64,000 bases of DNA. It comes from Colias croceus (taxonomy: Eukaryota > Arthropoda > Insecta > Lepidoptera > Pieridae). The stretch spans positions 10,612,001-10,676,000 of the forward strand of contig NC_059545.1 in the NCBI RefSeq assembly GCF_905220415.1. Reading direction: 5' to 3'. Numbering within the stretch: position 1 is the first letter of the stretch; each line of letters starts with the position of its first letter. The position numbers were made by a program, and so were the translations under genes. Below the pieces are notes generated by a model. The model did no database searches. It saw only the letters and a list, made by a program, of their open reading frames with translations, and was not told the DNA's origin. Positions 11,592 through 25,886 of this stretch are shown in pieces.

Positions 11592-14357
11592 CTTTCTATA
11601 AATGATACTGGAAAGTGCAGACCATAACAATTTAAAAATAAGCATGACTCCTATTCACCTATTCCTGTAAAATGTACCTATAGTGTGTAAATTTAGTAGT
11701 GAAGTGTTTATAAATTATGCCCTATGAAATTATTCTAAATGACATACATACACCTTTATAAACAGCGCACTAGCCGTTCGTGCATAAGAAGCCTAAACTT
11801 CGATGGGCACTAGGTATCCTAGTCTGTACAAGTTGTCGAGGACACGTTATATGTCGAAATTATAACCGAGATTAGTTTCTCTTGAAATGATTATGAAATC
11901 ACAAATGATGTTTACATTTTATACATTTTAGTTTATTAATTGTAGACGGTAAAGCAAATAAACTAATAGAAGAAGATACTGTACGTAATTTTCTGAGTTA
12001 TGAAGTTTTTAATTAGGTACATGGAGTAATGTGTAAAATATAAGACAAATACCTACGTATAAAAATTCAAACATTAAGGTAGACTTCACTTATTTATAAA
12101 ATGAGTAGTACCTATCTATCATTTTATTTAGTGTAGGTACGTGTTGTATTTATAATTTTTACGACCAGCAACGGCTTCTACGCAGTTAGCTATAAACTAT
12201 TCGTAACATTAAAATGATTAAATTAATAATAACTTTGCCCTAAATAAACCTCATTCAGCCAACAGGCGGAGACATTATGTCTAGCTAAAACTGGGCTAAA
12301 AGCTAAAACATTCCAAGAATTATTGTCCATTCTAAATTTAAATCTTAATCAAAGAGCATAGACAACATTTAACGGTACTAACGTCTGAAACCATCGTCTA
12401 CAACCATAAAGCATAAACAGTCTAGTTAGCCGAATCGTAAACTTTTTTACGAGACATTTTTGACATTCGCAAGTGTTGCCACATCGGACAATAAAATTGT
12501 TTATTACCAAGAATCCGTCGCGAAAGCACTTTTACTTCATAATGTTAAGATAATGTCAAGTCGAAATGTTATCTGACGGATTTTACTCTGGTTTTGTTGT
12601 CGCAATATATTTCTTTAATGGCAATTAAATGGCTTTCATTCAACTTGTTGGGTTTACAGGCTGAATCAAATTATGTAGATACATAGTATATAGTATTAAT
12701 TACTTACTTGAATAATATTCAAGTAATTAGGTACCTTCAATCTACATACTATCTCCTGTCAGTATTTTTTTTTTTGAAATTATAAAACAATAAAAATTAC
12801 AAGAAAAACACATAACTAGGTATATATTAATTCATTAAACTGATTTAATTTAAACAAGATATTTTTACTATACCTTCCATAAAACCACACGAATAAGAAT
12901 TTACAACCGGTAAGAAAGTAGATTCCTATTTATTAAGAACAAAAGATAATAGTGGTTAAGTACATAAAAATATTTTAACCCAAAAAATTGTAAAAAGTAG
13001 GTAGTAACTATATATTTGACTATACAGAAATTAATGGACATTCCATTACGAAATATTACATAATATAACTACAGTTCAAAACCCTTCAATCCCTGGGAAG
13101 ATCAAGGTAACTATATGTTTCGCAAATATAAAGCATCGTCACACGTGGTGATACTATCAAATATACGTGGCCGAGATTCGACAGGCTGATGTGAAGAGGT
13201 ACATTCTTTATTTTTGAGGTTAGTAGGTACCGCGTATTTTATTAACAAGAACTGTTTGCAGTGGAAATAAAACGGGCTGATGATGTAGAATAAGTATTCA
13301 TATAGGTTCAATAACAATGCCTGCTATTAGAAAAATTGTGATGACTTCCACATTCGTGTATGAGAGAAAATTCTTTCAGAGGAAATATTTTTTCAATATT
13401 AAAAATAAAGCTCCGCACGTGTCTTAGCGTGATGTGTTAAAATGGACACAGACTTTTTCAATTTCAAACTGTAGTCCCTGAGATTAGTTCAAACAAAGAA
13501 AAAAGAACTGAATGGAAATATCAAAGCTCTAAAAATCTACATTGAAACAAATATTTTCCCTCTACGTAGAGTTAGACTGACTATAAAACACATCTTAAAT
13601 TGTAACAAAACAAAACTTTTTTTCATTATGAACGTAATATATGCAAAATAAAAGACAATGCTGCCCATGCTATCAATCCCATACGTTTATAATGCATTGA
13701 TAAACAGAATCACCTGCGAACCATAGACACTGGCAATAAACAATCGCAGACGATGTTCAGATCGTGCATACCAAATTAAATATCTTATTTCCATAGCGAT
13801 GTGAAGCGGTATAGTCTGTGGTACAAGAAAGTGGATGTTTCGGCGCGTTTTTTTTTTTGTTTTTAGCTCAAACTTGAAACGTTTTGCTGACGTAAACTTA
13901 TCAGTTTTTATAAATATATATTTTTTTTTGGAACTAACTAACTAACCAATAAGGAATGACAAAGGAAGAATCTGCAAGAAAGTCTTAGCTATATTTCTCT
14001 AGACTGCTTGTGCAGAATTTTAAATTCGATAAAAATGGAATCAAAAAAATCGGTCGAGCACATCCACAAGCAAATATGATCACTAAAACACGCACTTTTA
14101 CATCATCATCATTCTTTAATATTCCATCTTCCTTTCTATACAAAATTATAAAAAAAAACCAAACTAACACATTTTAGTATCAATTTAAACCTACCGCCTT
14201 TCCTTCGTGGCACACGTTAAGGTTGTCACTATAAACAATAAGCGGCATATATAGCGCATTATAACGTGCAGGAGAATACCACATTTGCATACAGCCCTTG
14301 CTCCTTGTAGGAATCTAAACTTATCCAATTGTATAGTTATATTCATTTTTATCAAGT
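11592..14357. other. AT-rich non-coding stretch
   Basis: No gene recognised. A small near-palindrome occurs at about 12700-12727 (arms of 11 bp around TTACTTGAATA). Several poly-T tracts are present. Confidence 0.5.
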
Positions 14358-14546
14358 ACTTGCTGCACTTCGCGGTTTCACCCGCGTGGCCCCGCTCCTG
14401 TTGGTCTTAGCGTGATGATATATAGCCTCATCGATAAATGGGCTATCTAACACCCAGAGAATTTTTCAAATCGGACCAGTAGTTCCTGAAATTTTGATTG
14501 AACAAACAAACAAACAAATTCTTCGGCTTTATAATATAGGTAGATA
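14358..14546 (-). mobile_element. Lep1-type Helitron-like element, copy 4 (reverse)
   Basis: Reverse orientation of the same family: it contains the complement of ACTGGTCCGATTTGAAAAAT and of the TAAAGC start block. The terminal CTAGT is mutated to CAAGT on the minus strand. Confidence 0.8.
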
Positions 14547-14835
14547 TAAATAGCTGGATGATCGATGTACCTTCTCTGACGTAAGAAACCTTACGTACCT
14601 TCTCCACTTGCGTTCCACTATTTGTATCGTGATGTACATATTCAATAAATCTGTGTTCTAATAGAAAAATAACAGAATATGAATTATGGCGATACATTGA
14701 GTGTAGAATTTAGATTCAGTTTGAGAAAATTACCTCTAGTGTGCTGATTTTTTTTTAGCCAAGAATAGAAGTTCAGATTAGAAAAAGCGCCTATAGATGT
14801 CAAATTTTGCCAAATTGTTGTTGTGATATTAGGTA

Positions 14836-15033
14836 TCAATACATAGTATAAAACAAAGTCGCTTTCTCTATCCCTATGTCCCTTTGTATGCTTAAATCTT
14901 TAAAACTACGCAACGGATTTTGATGCGGTTTTTTTTTAATAGATAGAGTGATTCAAGAGGAAGGTAGTTTAGTTTAGTATATAGTTTATTAGGTTTTAGA
15001 CAAAGCGGGCGAAGCCGCGCGCGGGAAGCTAGT
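14836..15033 (+). mobile_element. Helitron-like element, family with CGCTTTCTCT block, copy 1
   Basis: Shares ACATAGTATAAAAC, GTCGCTTTCTCT and CAACGGATTTTGATGCGG with the element at 17854-18038. Ends GCGAAGCCGCGCGCGGGAAG then CTAGT, a Helitron-type hairpin end. Confidence 0.8.
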
Positions 15034-15832
15034 GTAGAATAAAATACAGCCTCAGTTTATTATTGAAAATACTTATTATTGTTATAAACATATATTTTCT
15101 CTTCATACTTAATTAGGAGACCAATTGGTTACAATTTAGTATGCCACAAATTAATAGCATCAATATACTTAATAAAACTTAATTTCTTCTCATAATTTCT
15201 TAAAGCATGGCCGTTAACCACCATTAAAATAAATTCTCTTTACAATAATGCATTTTTATGTAAAGTTATGTAAATTTTTGTCAAGTTGGAATTCCACATA
15301 CTAATAACTTAAGTATATTACAACTTAACGAGCTTATTTTATCAAGTATCAAATAACAACACAAATAAAATGCAGAAAATTAAGCCAATCTACACCATTT
15401 ACATATAAACTCATTTTATTATATACTTATCTGATAGAAAATTAGGTGCCACATATAAGATTAGTTATATATGTAAAACAAGTTTTAATTAAATATAATG
15501 TTAAAGTTATTGTAATGTATGCGGGTATTTGCATAATTTGTCTCGACAGATCTACAGTTACATAGCACTAAGTTAGCGAATGTGTCAGTCTTTATCAGAC
15601 CGTCAGAGAAGATACACGCTTTGTCAAATACGTACAGATAACATGATTTTATTAGCAGGTAAACTAGATTATATTATTACTAATGTATTTGAATAGATTT
15701 TTATTATAAGTCTTTCAAAGATGTTTACACTTCAATGCAAAATTGCTGAACCAATTTGGCTGTTTCAGATAGATTATGGCAAAGAATAAAAAAAATAAAA
15801 GCTCAATTATCAGTTGTAAAGTTGAAATTACA
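15034..15832. other. AT-rich non-coding stretch
   Basis: Nothing recognised. Confidence 0.5.
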
Positions 15833-16085
15833 TCCTATCCTACTTACTAATATTATAAATACTAAATTTTGTGATGATGGATGTATGTATATGTGTAGGT
15901 GTGTATGTTTGTTACTCTTTCACGAAAAAACTACTGAACCGATTAAAATGAAATTAAGTACATATATAGAAGGTACTTGGATTAACATAATATAGGATAT
16001 ATTTTATCCCGGAAATCCCACGGGAACGGAAACTATGCGGGTGTTTCTTTGAAAACGCGGACGAAGCCGCGGGCGGAAAGCTAGT
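15833..16085 (+). mobile_element. Helitron-like element, family B
   Basis: Begins TCCTATCCTACTTACTAATA, has a GATGGATGTATGT block, the GGAAATCCCACGGGAACGG block, and ends with the hairpin GCGGACGAAGCCGCGGGCGG and AAAGCTAGT. Related copies are at 25887, 26395, 28366 and 41712. Confidence 0.85.
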
Positions 16086-17853
16086 AATAGATATAACTAA
16101 ATTATTTGGATGTATCGCGTCTTTTTCATTACATAAGCCTAACACAATGTTATTTGTTGTAAAGATCAAGGATTATTTGTAAGCAACGAAGTAATTACAA
16201 AGCAAAATTGAAGTCTCTATAACGAAAATAAATCACAAGCCCGTAAACATAATTAAAGATACTTTACGTGGGAAGAACCACAAAAATTTACTCCAATTCT
16301 ATGAATCTACAAACGATCAATCGTTTACCTTGTTATTGGCCATGGCTTATTAATAAATATTTCACAATATGAAGCTATTAAAGTTTTATTAAACCTAAAA
16401 CATATTTAGGCAACAAGGGCGCCATAAAATTCGTAATTTTTATACCTTAATCAAATCGCAGAAAATATGTATCACCTTCATCAGTATAGACCTATTTGTC
16501 TTAAATAGTAAATACCAACCTACTTAAAGATAATCTTTTTCTTGACGTAATAAAGCGCAAATTACTAATAATTTTTTTTTATAATAATTTACAATGCTAT
16601 TTCATATTACTTATGTGTGTTGTGTGTGTTGGAATAAATGGTTTCTTTCTTTCTTTCAAAACGTCAAAAAGGCAAGATTAAGTATTTTTTTCCTATATCT
16701 AATAAACTTATCTAAAGCATGATTGAGTATTGAGAACTATAGGCAGGTTTATAAATTTATATGCATTTTCACTTAACTTACTTATGCCACACTCTACTTT
16801 TGATTAAAAAATAATATAAAAATGAGTCTAATACATTAAACGCAATTAAAAGGTGATTTATTATTCGCTGTTTTAAAAAATTAAACGTAAAGTAACTTAT
16901 AAAAACACACCACTGATTTTCATATAAAACCTACTAATGAGTGATTTTACTAATGGATTCTTATAATTCAACGTTTACGTACGCAGGTAAACCGTGCCCA
17001 TACAATACACCAGAAAGTCATACCATGAAGGAATTTCTAAAAACTTCCCACTAAAGAAAAATAATCCGCACATTTTCTATATTACAAATCCAACTCTATA
17101 CCAAAGCAATAAAGTTCATTATCATCTACACGTTTCAAAGTTGACAAATCATCACCGATAAGTGTGTGCAGATGATATTATGCACAGACACGCGTCGCTT
17201 TATATTTAAACAAAAATAAAAGCAAGCGAAAATGGCCTTTAATAGCGTATCATAAAGTCTAATTTATCATATAAGGGAAACATCATTCAAGAGATTTGAA
17301 ATTTGAAAATCGAACTGTGTAATAGAGACACAATAATTGACATTTAAAATAGCGACTTTATCTAGTTACAATAAGGTTGACTTTGAAGTAAATCATTTGT
17401 TAAGGGGTAGTGTTTGCGTACGGTGGCTTTTGTAAGGAATGATAATCCGTAGCGAGCGTGCGTGATCGCGACCGAGCACAGATTAAAAAAAGTATATAAA
17501 AACATACTACATTGATAAAAAAAACGTAGAGAATTCAACATTTGCATTTATAAATTAAATTAACTTGTGGCAACGGCTTGGTGTAAAAGGATTTATGACT
17601 TTGATTAAATGAGGAATAAATGGAGCGAGTATAAGGCCATTCGGCTTGTGTCTGTATAACTAACTACAAATTATCTTTCATCCAATTAATAATGTTACAG
17701 CAAGGCTGAGTTAAGCAAAATATATATTAATGAGAAATTAAATCTCTATGCCCTTTCCAATTAACAAGTAATTAGCCTGTTAGCTAGCATACAGTATAAT
17801 GATATAATTTGCAAGTATCAAAAACGCTTAATTTAATATATTTTAGATTAACC
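16086..17853. other. Non-coding stretch with a possible LINE tail
   Basis: AT-rich. At 16612-16658 GTGTGTTGTGTGTGTTGGAA and ATAAATGG are followed by TTTC repeats, which looks like the 3' tail of a non-LTR element. No gene recognised. Confidence 0.45.
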
Positions 17854-18038
17854 ACTACATAGTATAAAACGATGTCGCTTTCTCTGTCCCTATGTCCCTT
17901 TATATGTTTTAATCTTGAAAACTAAACAACGGATTTTGATGCGGATTTTATTTTAATATATAAGTAGAGAGATTCAAGAGGAAGGTTTTAGTAGATAATT
18001 TATTAAGTTTTGGGCAAAGCCGCGCGCGCAAAGCTAGT
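17854..18038 (+). mobile_element. Helitron-like element, family with CGCTTTCTCT block, copy 2
   Basis: Shares its full layout with 14836-15033 and ends GCAAAGCCGCGCGCGCAAAG then CTAGT. Confidence 0.8.
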
Positions 18039-20041
18039 TAGTAATAAAAATGTAAATTTATGGATAGAACGATTACCTATAGGTACATGCATATCAAGCT
18101 ATATTTTCAGCAATGAGCTATAATTATTTATGTTGTAACATGAAACAAATATAAATGATTATTCGTGTATTTATTTTAATGCAAAGGATTACGAAACGAA
18201 TAACTTGTATTTTTAATTTAATTAGCGTGTGGCAACGACACTGTAAAAGGATTTATGTAAGGATGTCGCTTTTACGGTTCATTACACGTAATGTTATTTA
18301 TAATGTTTGCTTTGAGTTATTTATTTCATTAATTAAATAAACGTGTATAATTCGTTCAACTTAAAATTCCTGTAAGAGATATGTATTATGTTGTATTTTA
18401 ATAATTAATTTTACATGTAGAGTCCACTCATTTTATTCTTAATTTGAACGAAAACATTAAAAATTATTCATTCAATTTGTAAGGCTAATCTAACTTATGT
18501 TAAATGACAGCTCTGTCATCCATCACCGTCGCTTCCCGCCATATTGCTTCAAGCAATCCCAGTTTGACTAATGGCATTCCCGCCAAACTGATTTATTAAA
18601 TAAAATTAATGCTTGATAAACGGCCCTCCCTCAAGCAAATTATCGAGGCTCTTCGCCTTATATCTTTTTTTTTAATAAACCATAGACAATGGCGCGTAAA
18701 TAGAATGTCTAGAGGTCATAGGTGTAGGTATAGGCATTCTCTATTAAAACTATTTCTTTCAGTCGATAAATTAAATATAACAACGTATTTATGCATTTAT
18801 CTCTACGAAAAGCAAACCACAACAAAAATACCCAATACAAAAAAAAGAATGGTATTCAAACTTTTCAATTGAACCTCTTTGTTAATTTTTTTGCACGATC
18901 TAGTAAGGGACGTAAATCAGCCTCCCCAACATAAACCTTGGGGTTTAGCTAATAAAAACTGGGGTGCGTCGCTATGAAACGGATACAATAAATAAATGTC
19001 GTAATTAACTCTATTCATACATCAAATTATTCGTATTTAGAATGTTCAGCAAATTTATATTTGTAAACGACAATAGTACAAAGCGCGCGAATTTTATGAA
19101 TTTGACAGTTGGGGGCGGCCATCTTGACATTTTAAAGCCGGAAGCAACTTATCAAGGGTGACATTGCTAATACTAAATAAGTTATTTTAACTTATTAAAG
19201 GCTTTTCGAAAGTAGCAATTTGTACCATTTCCTTGTTTATCTATTTTTCGTTTACTAGCGGCACCTCACATCTACGCTCTTATTGTAATGTATAATGTAG
19301 AGCCGTAATAAATCTGAAAGGAGAATGCCCATGAAAGTATGGACCACAGTATAGTGTTGCGTCGATGCCAGAGTGGTTTTGGAGGGTTCCTCGATATTCA
19401 AAAGATTTTTACCAATACATTTTTTTGTGATAAAAACAGGGGTTTTCAAGATATTGAGAAAAATGTGAATTAACCTCAAAACTTAAATAAACCCGATTTA
19501 GTTAGGTTTATGTGTGATTTAGGTAGTATTTTATCGTCTGAAGGCTATTTTTCGTTTAACATAATATTTAATCTATGCGTAGAGCTTATGCTTTCAGACA
19601 AAGTCTATCTGTTCATCGGCTAGTGTAGGTAGGCACCAGAAATCTTCCGGGACGGATTTCAAGAAAACCTAAATATATATTTAAAAAATGCCAATAGAGT
19701 TTTTATTCGGTTTACATACTTATTGTTGTTGTTGTTTGAATCATTTTTTCACTACATATTCGAAGAAAGAAACAAATAAGAAATAACTGGTTACCTTCCA
19801 AGCTATCTTACAAGCTATGTCATAATAATATTTTTATATATATATATATATATATTTATATTATTTTACTTCACTATATAAGTTAAAACAACCTACAGTG
19901 TATAAACAATACCTTACAGATTGATTTTATGTTAATTGATTTTTTTGTAATTCAATGAAAACAATATTAGCTACACAATTAGCTATTTACCATAGTAAAT
20001 GTCATAATAGTTACCGCTTGGTTACCGTGGTAACCAGTAAT
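18039..20041. other. Non-coding stretch
   Basis: Mostly AT-rich. Two short richer patches (about 18500-18580 and 19080-19150) contain CCCGCCA and GGGGGCGGCCATCTTGAC words but no convincing exon. A (TA)n run lies at about 19837-19854. Confidence 0.45.
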
Positions 20042-20389
20042 ACTAAATCTATGGTAACGGATCTAAACAATTACATGTCTTATTAGATTTTACAAAACAT
20101 TCCCTGGTCAAAATATATTTTCCGATAGTAAGAAGGCCTCTAAATTGCCGAGATTTTTTTAATAGTATTTTTATCTTGATGCATGAGAAAAAACCTGTAC
20201 CAAAAATGTAAACGGTTATGGACACTAAATCTATAATAACGGATCTAAACAATTACATGTCTTATTAGATTTTACAAAACATTCCCTGTTCAAAATATAT
20301 TTTCCGATGGTAAGAAGGCCTCTAAATTGCCGAGATTTTTTTAAATATATTGTTGTCTTGATGCATGAGAAAAACCAGTACCAAAAATG
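20042..20389. repeat. Tandem duplication, two units of ~167 bp, period ~182
   Basis: Unit 1 (20042-20208) and unit 2 (20224-20389) both run from ACTAAATCTAT through ACATGTCTTATTAGATTTTA and GGCCTCTAAATTGCCGAGAT to CCAAAAATG. They differ at a handful of positions. No coding role is visible. Confidence 0.93.
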
Positions 20390-23206
20390 GGCATTCTCCT
20401 TTTACCAACACTGCGACATAACATATTCTTATATCCTTGACATTTATCCTATTATTCTTATTCCAACATTTTTATTACTATTTAGTCTGTGGTTTCACTT
20501 CCATATGAAAGCTTTATTATTCCGAACCGATATAACTAGCTAAATAGTCGCGCCGTCATGTTACAAAACACATCATAAATTGTAATACAAGCGAGCAGTT
20601 AGCAGTCCTTTAAATAAACGGGCCTAAATACGTTGCCACACTACGCTCGTAAATTTTCATAATATTCGTGTATTTTTGACATGTTTTTTTCATCGATACG
20701 TTCTGAAATTAAACACGGTATATATTTAGAATAGCTGTAGTTATTATTTAGTGTAAGTGGTAATTGTATAAGAAAAATCTATTTTCGTGTGTTTTTATAT
20801 AGCGTGCCAAATTTTACCTGAGATATTTTAAAGTCATGTTTACAATTTATTAGAGTAATGCATTTATGTGCTTATACTATTGAAGTTAAAAACCATCGCA
20901 TACTACTTAAATATAACTTTATTTGTCGAATTTCATTAACTATTGTGCTTTTTTTCTTCAAATGAACAGATGCATCCTTTTATGATTTGAAGTGGCAGTT
21001 CCAATGAATTGTGGCGAGTTGCCAAAACGATTAGTTTCTGATCAAATGCTATTTAGGATAGAGTGTAGGAAACGTGGACTCTATTAAATAGTAGATATAT
21101 CTTGCTTGTAATTATTAATGAGAAATGATTTACGTTTTAGGACTACCATACAAGAATTAATTATCTATTATACCAAGCACAACTTGATTAAACTGTAACA
21201 ATAAGGTTGACTTTACGTGGATCACTCCAATTTGTAACTGAGTCATGTAGACGTGGCTGTAATATTGTTTTTAACCCCGTTTAATTTTAAATTCTCTATT
21301 AAATTGCCCCGACGAAGGTTGAAAAGTGATTTAGAGTTAATAATAAATATTGTTGAAAAATCTATGGAAATAATTCTTATCTATGTTTATTAGAAAGAGA
21401 AGCAGCTGATTATTAGTCAAAACTGATAATCAGATTTGACTAATAATTAATTCTTCCAGAAGATTAAATAATAATCCTGCGTAAATTTAGGTAACGTTTA
21501 TTTTCCCCTTCAATTTAAGTCGCACTGATACCTCAAAGATACCTTAAATCCATCAAAGTTTTAATTTTCAACTAAATCTTGTTAGCAAATGTATTCGTAC
21601 CTAACTTCGTAGTAATGTGTGCACACCCCTAACAGGCTAATAGCGGATTTACGTTATTTGAGTTAACGTTGCAAATGACACTACAAACTGTTTACACTCT
21701 CGACTCCTTTCAGTAAGCGAACCTCTCTAATTAGGCTAGGCGGCAAGACAGGCCCTGGAGGGAACACAATGGGGGGGAATGAACCTTAAACTTTGTAATG
21801 CGCTGCATAGTATAAAGAAAACAAGTAGGCCTTCCTGGCGCTTAGGATAGCAGTGCAGTACGATTCATCGTACGATCCGATGCGAAAACAATTTTGGATA
21901 TCAGCAGGACTTTAAGGGACGAATACCTGCGCGCACATGCATTCGCAGCTAACTTCCGAACCGCCATTAAGTTTGATCCGAACTGTACCTAAACTCGCGA
22001 GGCGCAGGGTTGTCACTTGTCACATCGGGCGTGCGCAAGCGCTCCGCGTACATACAAACGGCGCAATGTACCTTTGTTCGAAGTTAACTTACTTTTTCTC
22101 TTTATACTATGTGCGCTGCCTTGAGAACCATTGTATAATTATTTTTATATCATTGACAGAACAATGAGGGATATAAATGTATTAAATGCTGGGCTTTGTT
22201 TGGGGTTGTTATAAATACAGCGTGTAATGTTACAAGTGTTATCTAATTGTTACGCTTTCTCGGATGTACTAGTAAACTGATTTTGTTGGAGTTTAACACA
22301 CATACAGTCGGATATTTAAAGACTAGCATGGACTTTAATATTTTCAAAATCACTTCGTTATGCAGGGTGAATAGGTAAAGTTTGTACGAAAAGCTCACGC
22401 GGCAGCTTACGTGAAGTATAAGCGAATGAAACGATAGACGATATGCTATCGATTAACCGTAATATTACTAGGAATCGTTCATATTGACGATTTGATTTTC
22501 AATTCTATAATAGATATTTTTACTTTTACGTAGGTACCAACTTTTACTTCAATAGATATTTATCACTACCTAACGATTTTCAATCTCGTTTCAGCCGAAT
22601 TAATAGTTTTTTAGATAATAAAATGAACATTCGTGCGTGTTTTAAAAGTGTAAACATGATTCCATTGCTTCCGTCGTTATGAAAAATAAACATATATTTA
22701 TATGCTCTACTTCTTGGATATCAAGCTTGTCTATTTTACAAAACGTTTTTCTTATATATCTGTCATTCGTGTTATTAATACACGGGAAGTATCAACGACT
22801 TCCTGTTGTATGCAGTTATAATTTTATATTTGTTCGTGGGTTATACAGAATTATTGGGTCGATTGTGATGAAATGTTTTATGTAGATCTTTTTAATTTAT
22901 CTCGATCCCCATAAATAATATGTTGTAGAATTGACTCTACGCGTGCTCTATAGTCGCTCTGTGGTCGGTAGTTATTGGGTAGTTATTCTCACACCGCACT
23001 GGTATTGTACAAAATTCTAATGACATTTTTATTCTTCTCGAACGTAATCTGAATCACACAGTCTGAACTCTGGTATAGAAAGTGTCACCATCGAACATTA
23101 TTTAAAAGAAGAAAAGTTTACTCTATAATTATTATTTTTTAGGACAAAACTAGATGGCTGATAAACATACATAAATAATTGTAAATAATTACTTATATAT
23201 AGGCAG
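20390..23206. other. Non-coding stretch with a GC-richer patch and a hairpin
   Basis: At 21409-21447 ATTATTAGTCAAA is paired with TTTGACTAATAAT around a small inner palindrome. From about 21715 to 22090 the sequence is clearly richer in CG (for example GCGCGCACATGCATTCGCAG) and holds a 76-codon frame without a recognisable domain. It could be a promoter or exon of an unseen gene, or an old repeat. The remainder is AT-rich. Confidence 0.4.
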
Positions 23207-23277
23207 GCATACCCTCATAGGAGGCCCGTGTCCCAGCAGTGGGAACGTATATGGGCTGATGATGATGATGATGATGA
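23207..23277 (+). mobile_element. 3' end of a non-LTR retrotransposon
   Basis: GTGTCCCAGCAGTGGGAACG, then TATATGGGCTGATGATGATG: a 3' UTR block followed by GAT repeats, a very common lepidopteran LINE/SINE tail. A decayed relative is at 37566-37621. Confidence 0.75.
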
Positions 23278-23294
23278 CTTATATATAGATAATT

Positions 23295-23410
23295 AACACC
23301 CAGACACAGAGCAAACATCTATGTTCATCACACAAATATTTGCCCTAGGTGGGAATCGAACCCACGATCTCTGGCTTGGAAGGCAGTGCCACTACCAAGC
23401 AAGCCGGTTG
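23295..23410 (-). mobile_element. tRNA-derived SINE, reverse orientation
   Basis: On the minus strand GGTTCGATTCCCACC (about 23350-23364) is a near-perfect pol III B box, and TGGTAGTGGCACTGCC (about 23381-23396) fits an A box. The spacing and the tRNA-like head on the right identify a SINE in reverse. It is not an intact tRNA gene, because no full cloverleaf follows. Confidence 0.75.
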
Positions 23411-25360
23411 GCTTATTCTATGGTTTGGCGTATTTTATGGTTGGTCAGTATAATATTAAAAGTTACTTGATAATTTCGTAATTACCAATAAGATATTAAA
23501 AAGATACCTATTTAGAATGTCCTGTCCTAATTTTCAGTAGCCAAACAAATTCGTCAAAGCATTCACAACTTATATAAATAACAAAGTTCCAAGGTTTCAT
23601 TTACATGGAAACCGTCTGTCTGTCAATAAGAAGGATGATTCAATTATTTTGAGTGCCCTCACAATTTAATTCCTCTCCCTTTTAGAGTCATAATACAATG
23701 TTTTATACGTCCTTATAGAACTTTTAAAAACTTCATGATCAATTTTTTTTAAATTTGATTATAACTTTGCGCTATTTTGTTTTTTCCTTATTTGTTTTTT
23801 TTTTTATTTATTAGAGAGATAAACATTCTAAATAAAGAATTATACCGATTCTATAATTAGTTACTACAGGGAAGAGCCAGCAAGGAACTCTAGGTGCTCT
23901 ATAAAAATTATGTCAATTAAACAAAAATACTATAAATAATTTGCATTTACTTCTTTCATATTATATTCATGAATACTGATAAATAATAATAATGGCTCTC
24001 TGAACTTATACAATATACATTAAAAAAAAAAGGTTTAAATCTTAACCTCTCCACACATTCACATACGCTTGGATTTATACTACAGGATTGTAATAACATT
24101 TTCAATAAATATGAGGGGTTTGATTTACTGTTTTACTCATAACATTAATTAAATGTTACAAAAATAGGAAAATAGGTACATATTCGGGTTTGTAATACAG
24201 GCAGGAACAACATTTTATATTACAAATAATTTAGTCCTTCCGGTTTCTCCCATAACATTATTCAATACAACACAAATAACATAAGAAAGGTACAAAATAT
24301 CCCCAAAAAATTGTCATCCCTTATGCCTACACGTTTAATAATTACTGGACCGCCCACTTTGCCACCAAAAGGACATTTCTCTATTGTATTCAAACTCAAC
24401 TTCTGTTTGAGTTATTTTATTACTCCATTCCACGTATTATTTAATGAAAGCATTATTTTTTATCGATAGTTTGGTTTGTTGTTAAAATTGTTTGGAATTG
24501 AATCATAATTTTTTATTGATACCAAACTGTATGTAGTTCACTTATACGCCATATTACGTCATATTACATAATATTATTTTATCTATGGTCAAAATATTAT
24601 AAACTAGCTGTAGACTCCGAACACCATCGCTTCAAGTGAGAATGGAGGAGGCAACCCTGATAATTCTTCAAAAGCTTACCCTTAACTAAGTTTATAAACA
24701 GAAAATAGTTGTATAATAAATGTTTTTAAATACAGATTTTTTACATAGTCACAACTACAGTCGTTGTCGTTTATTAATGCTGTCCTTTCGATTTAATCGA
24801 TCTGTCGATTCATTTTCGATCGATTTATATATGTATGTTCCTAATATTTATTATTCTGACTCACATACATAGTACCACTGTTTTACCACAATAAAATAAT
24901 AGAAAGGGCATAATTAAAAGGAAAAGCCACATTTATTTTGTAATTTTCATATTTTTTTTAAGCATTTGTGAGGAAGGAATCCGCATTTAACACGTTCCTC
25001 ACCAAGGAAGCATTCAGAGATTTTATATAATTACCATAAAATAAATCATTTGGCATATAAATGCAGCAGATAACCTCACACGAAGAAATCGTTAATTATT
25101 CCTGACAAGGTTTATTGCTGCTGATAATTTAACATGTTTAACCATTACGGATATTTGCGTAAACAAACATTTCGTTTTATAATTTAAGGATCGAATTTTT
25201 AATCTGTTTAATTAATTAATCTTGCTAATTTCGATGAAAGTACGCAAACTATTCTAAAATAGACGTGTTGCATGAATACCTACTGTCTTTGTCCCGCGGC
25301 ATTGCTCGCAAGGTTGCTTGATAAAAATAAGCGTATGCATACACTCTATACAATAAAAAA
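23411..25360. other. AT-rich non-coding stretch
   Basis: No gene recognised. A cluster of ATCGAT-like words occurs at about 24795-24830. Confidence 0.5.
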
Positions 25361-25535
25361 GACGTGTGGCACTCGGGGACTGCCGCGGCCGCGGTAAAGC
25401 TATTGCATGCTATGCCTTCAAGCCACACCTCCGCCCGACGGAGTGGGGAGCGTGAGGTTTTTTCGTTACGGAATTTCTGGATTCGGTCCCCGCGCTCAAG
25501 GCCCGCGATAGAAGCTATAAGCTATGCAATAGCTT
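25361..25535 (+). repeat. Foldable ~165-bp interspersed repeat, copy 2
   Basis: Same family as 3162-3325, with a duplicated CCGCGG segment and a short duplication of GAAGCTATAAGCTATG near the end. A-runs flank it on both sides. Confidence 0.85.
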
Positions 25536-25886
25536 AAAAACAATAATCTATGTAACAAGCAAGCTATAATCTATCTAGGTACTATATGAATATAATCAAA
25601 ATTGGTTTACTGCGTTTTACGTAAAAAGGAACATAAATCTTGATAATTTATTGCACATTATTCATATGAATATAGTTGTTAATGTTAACTGAATAGTTAT
25701 AAACTAAGTGTCGATATAAAATGAAGAAGTAGCTTGTAAATTATCATTTATGGATGGACGTTTGTTACTCTCTCAATCACAAATGGATTATATAAACGTG
25801 CTTTGATTTAGCACTGAGATGAATTAAGATCTAGATCTATCTATAAAGTTACCAAACGAGGAAATCCAAAGGAGAAGTATTGTAAT
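25536..25886. other. AT-rich non-coding stretch
   Basis: Nothing recognised. Confidence 0.5.

Noticed and set aside
23340..23410. tRNA gene on the minus strand
   Set aside because: A and B boxes are present, but no intact acceptor stem or anticodon arm was found; the body continues as a SINE.
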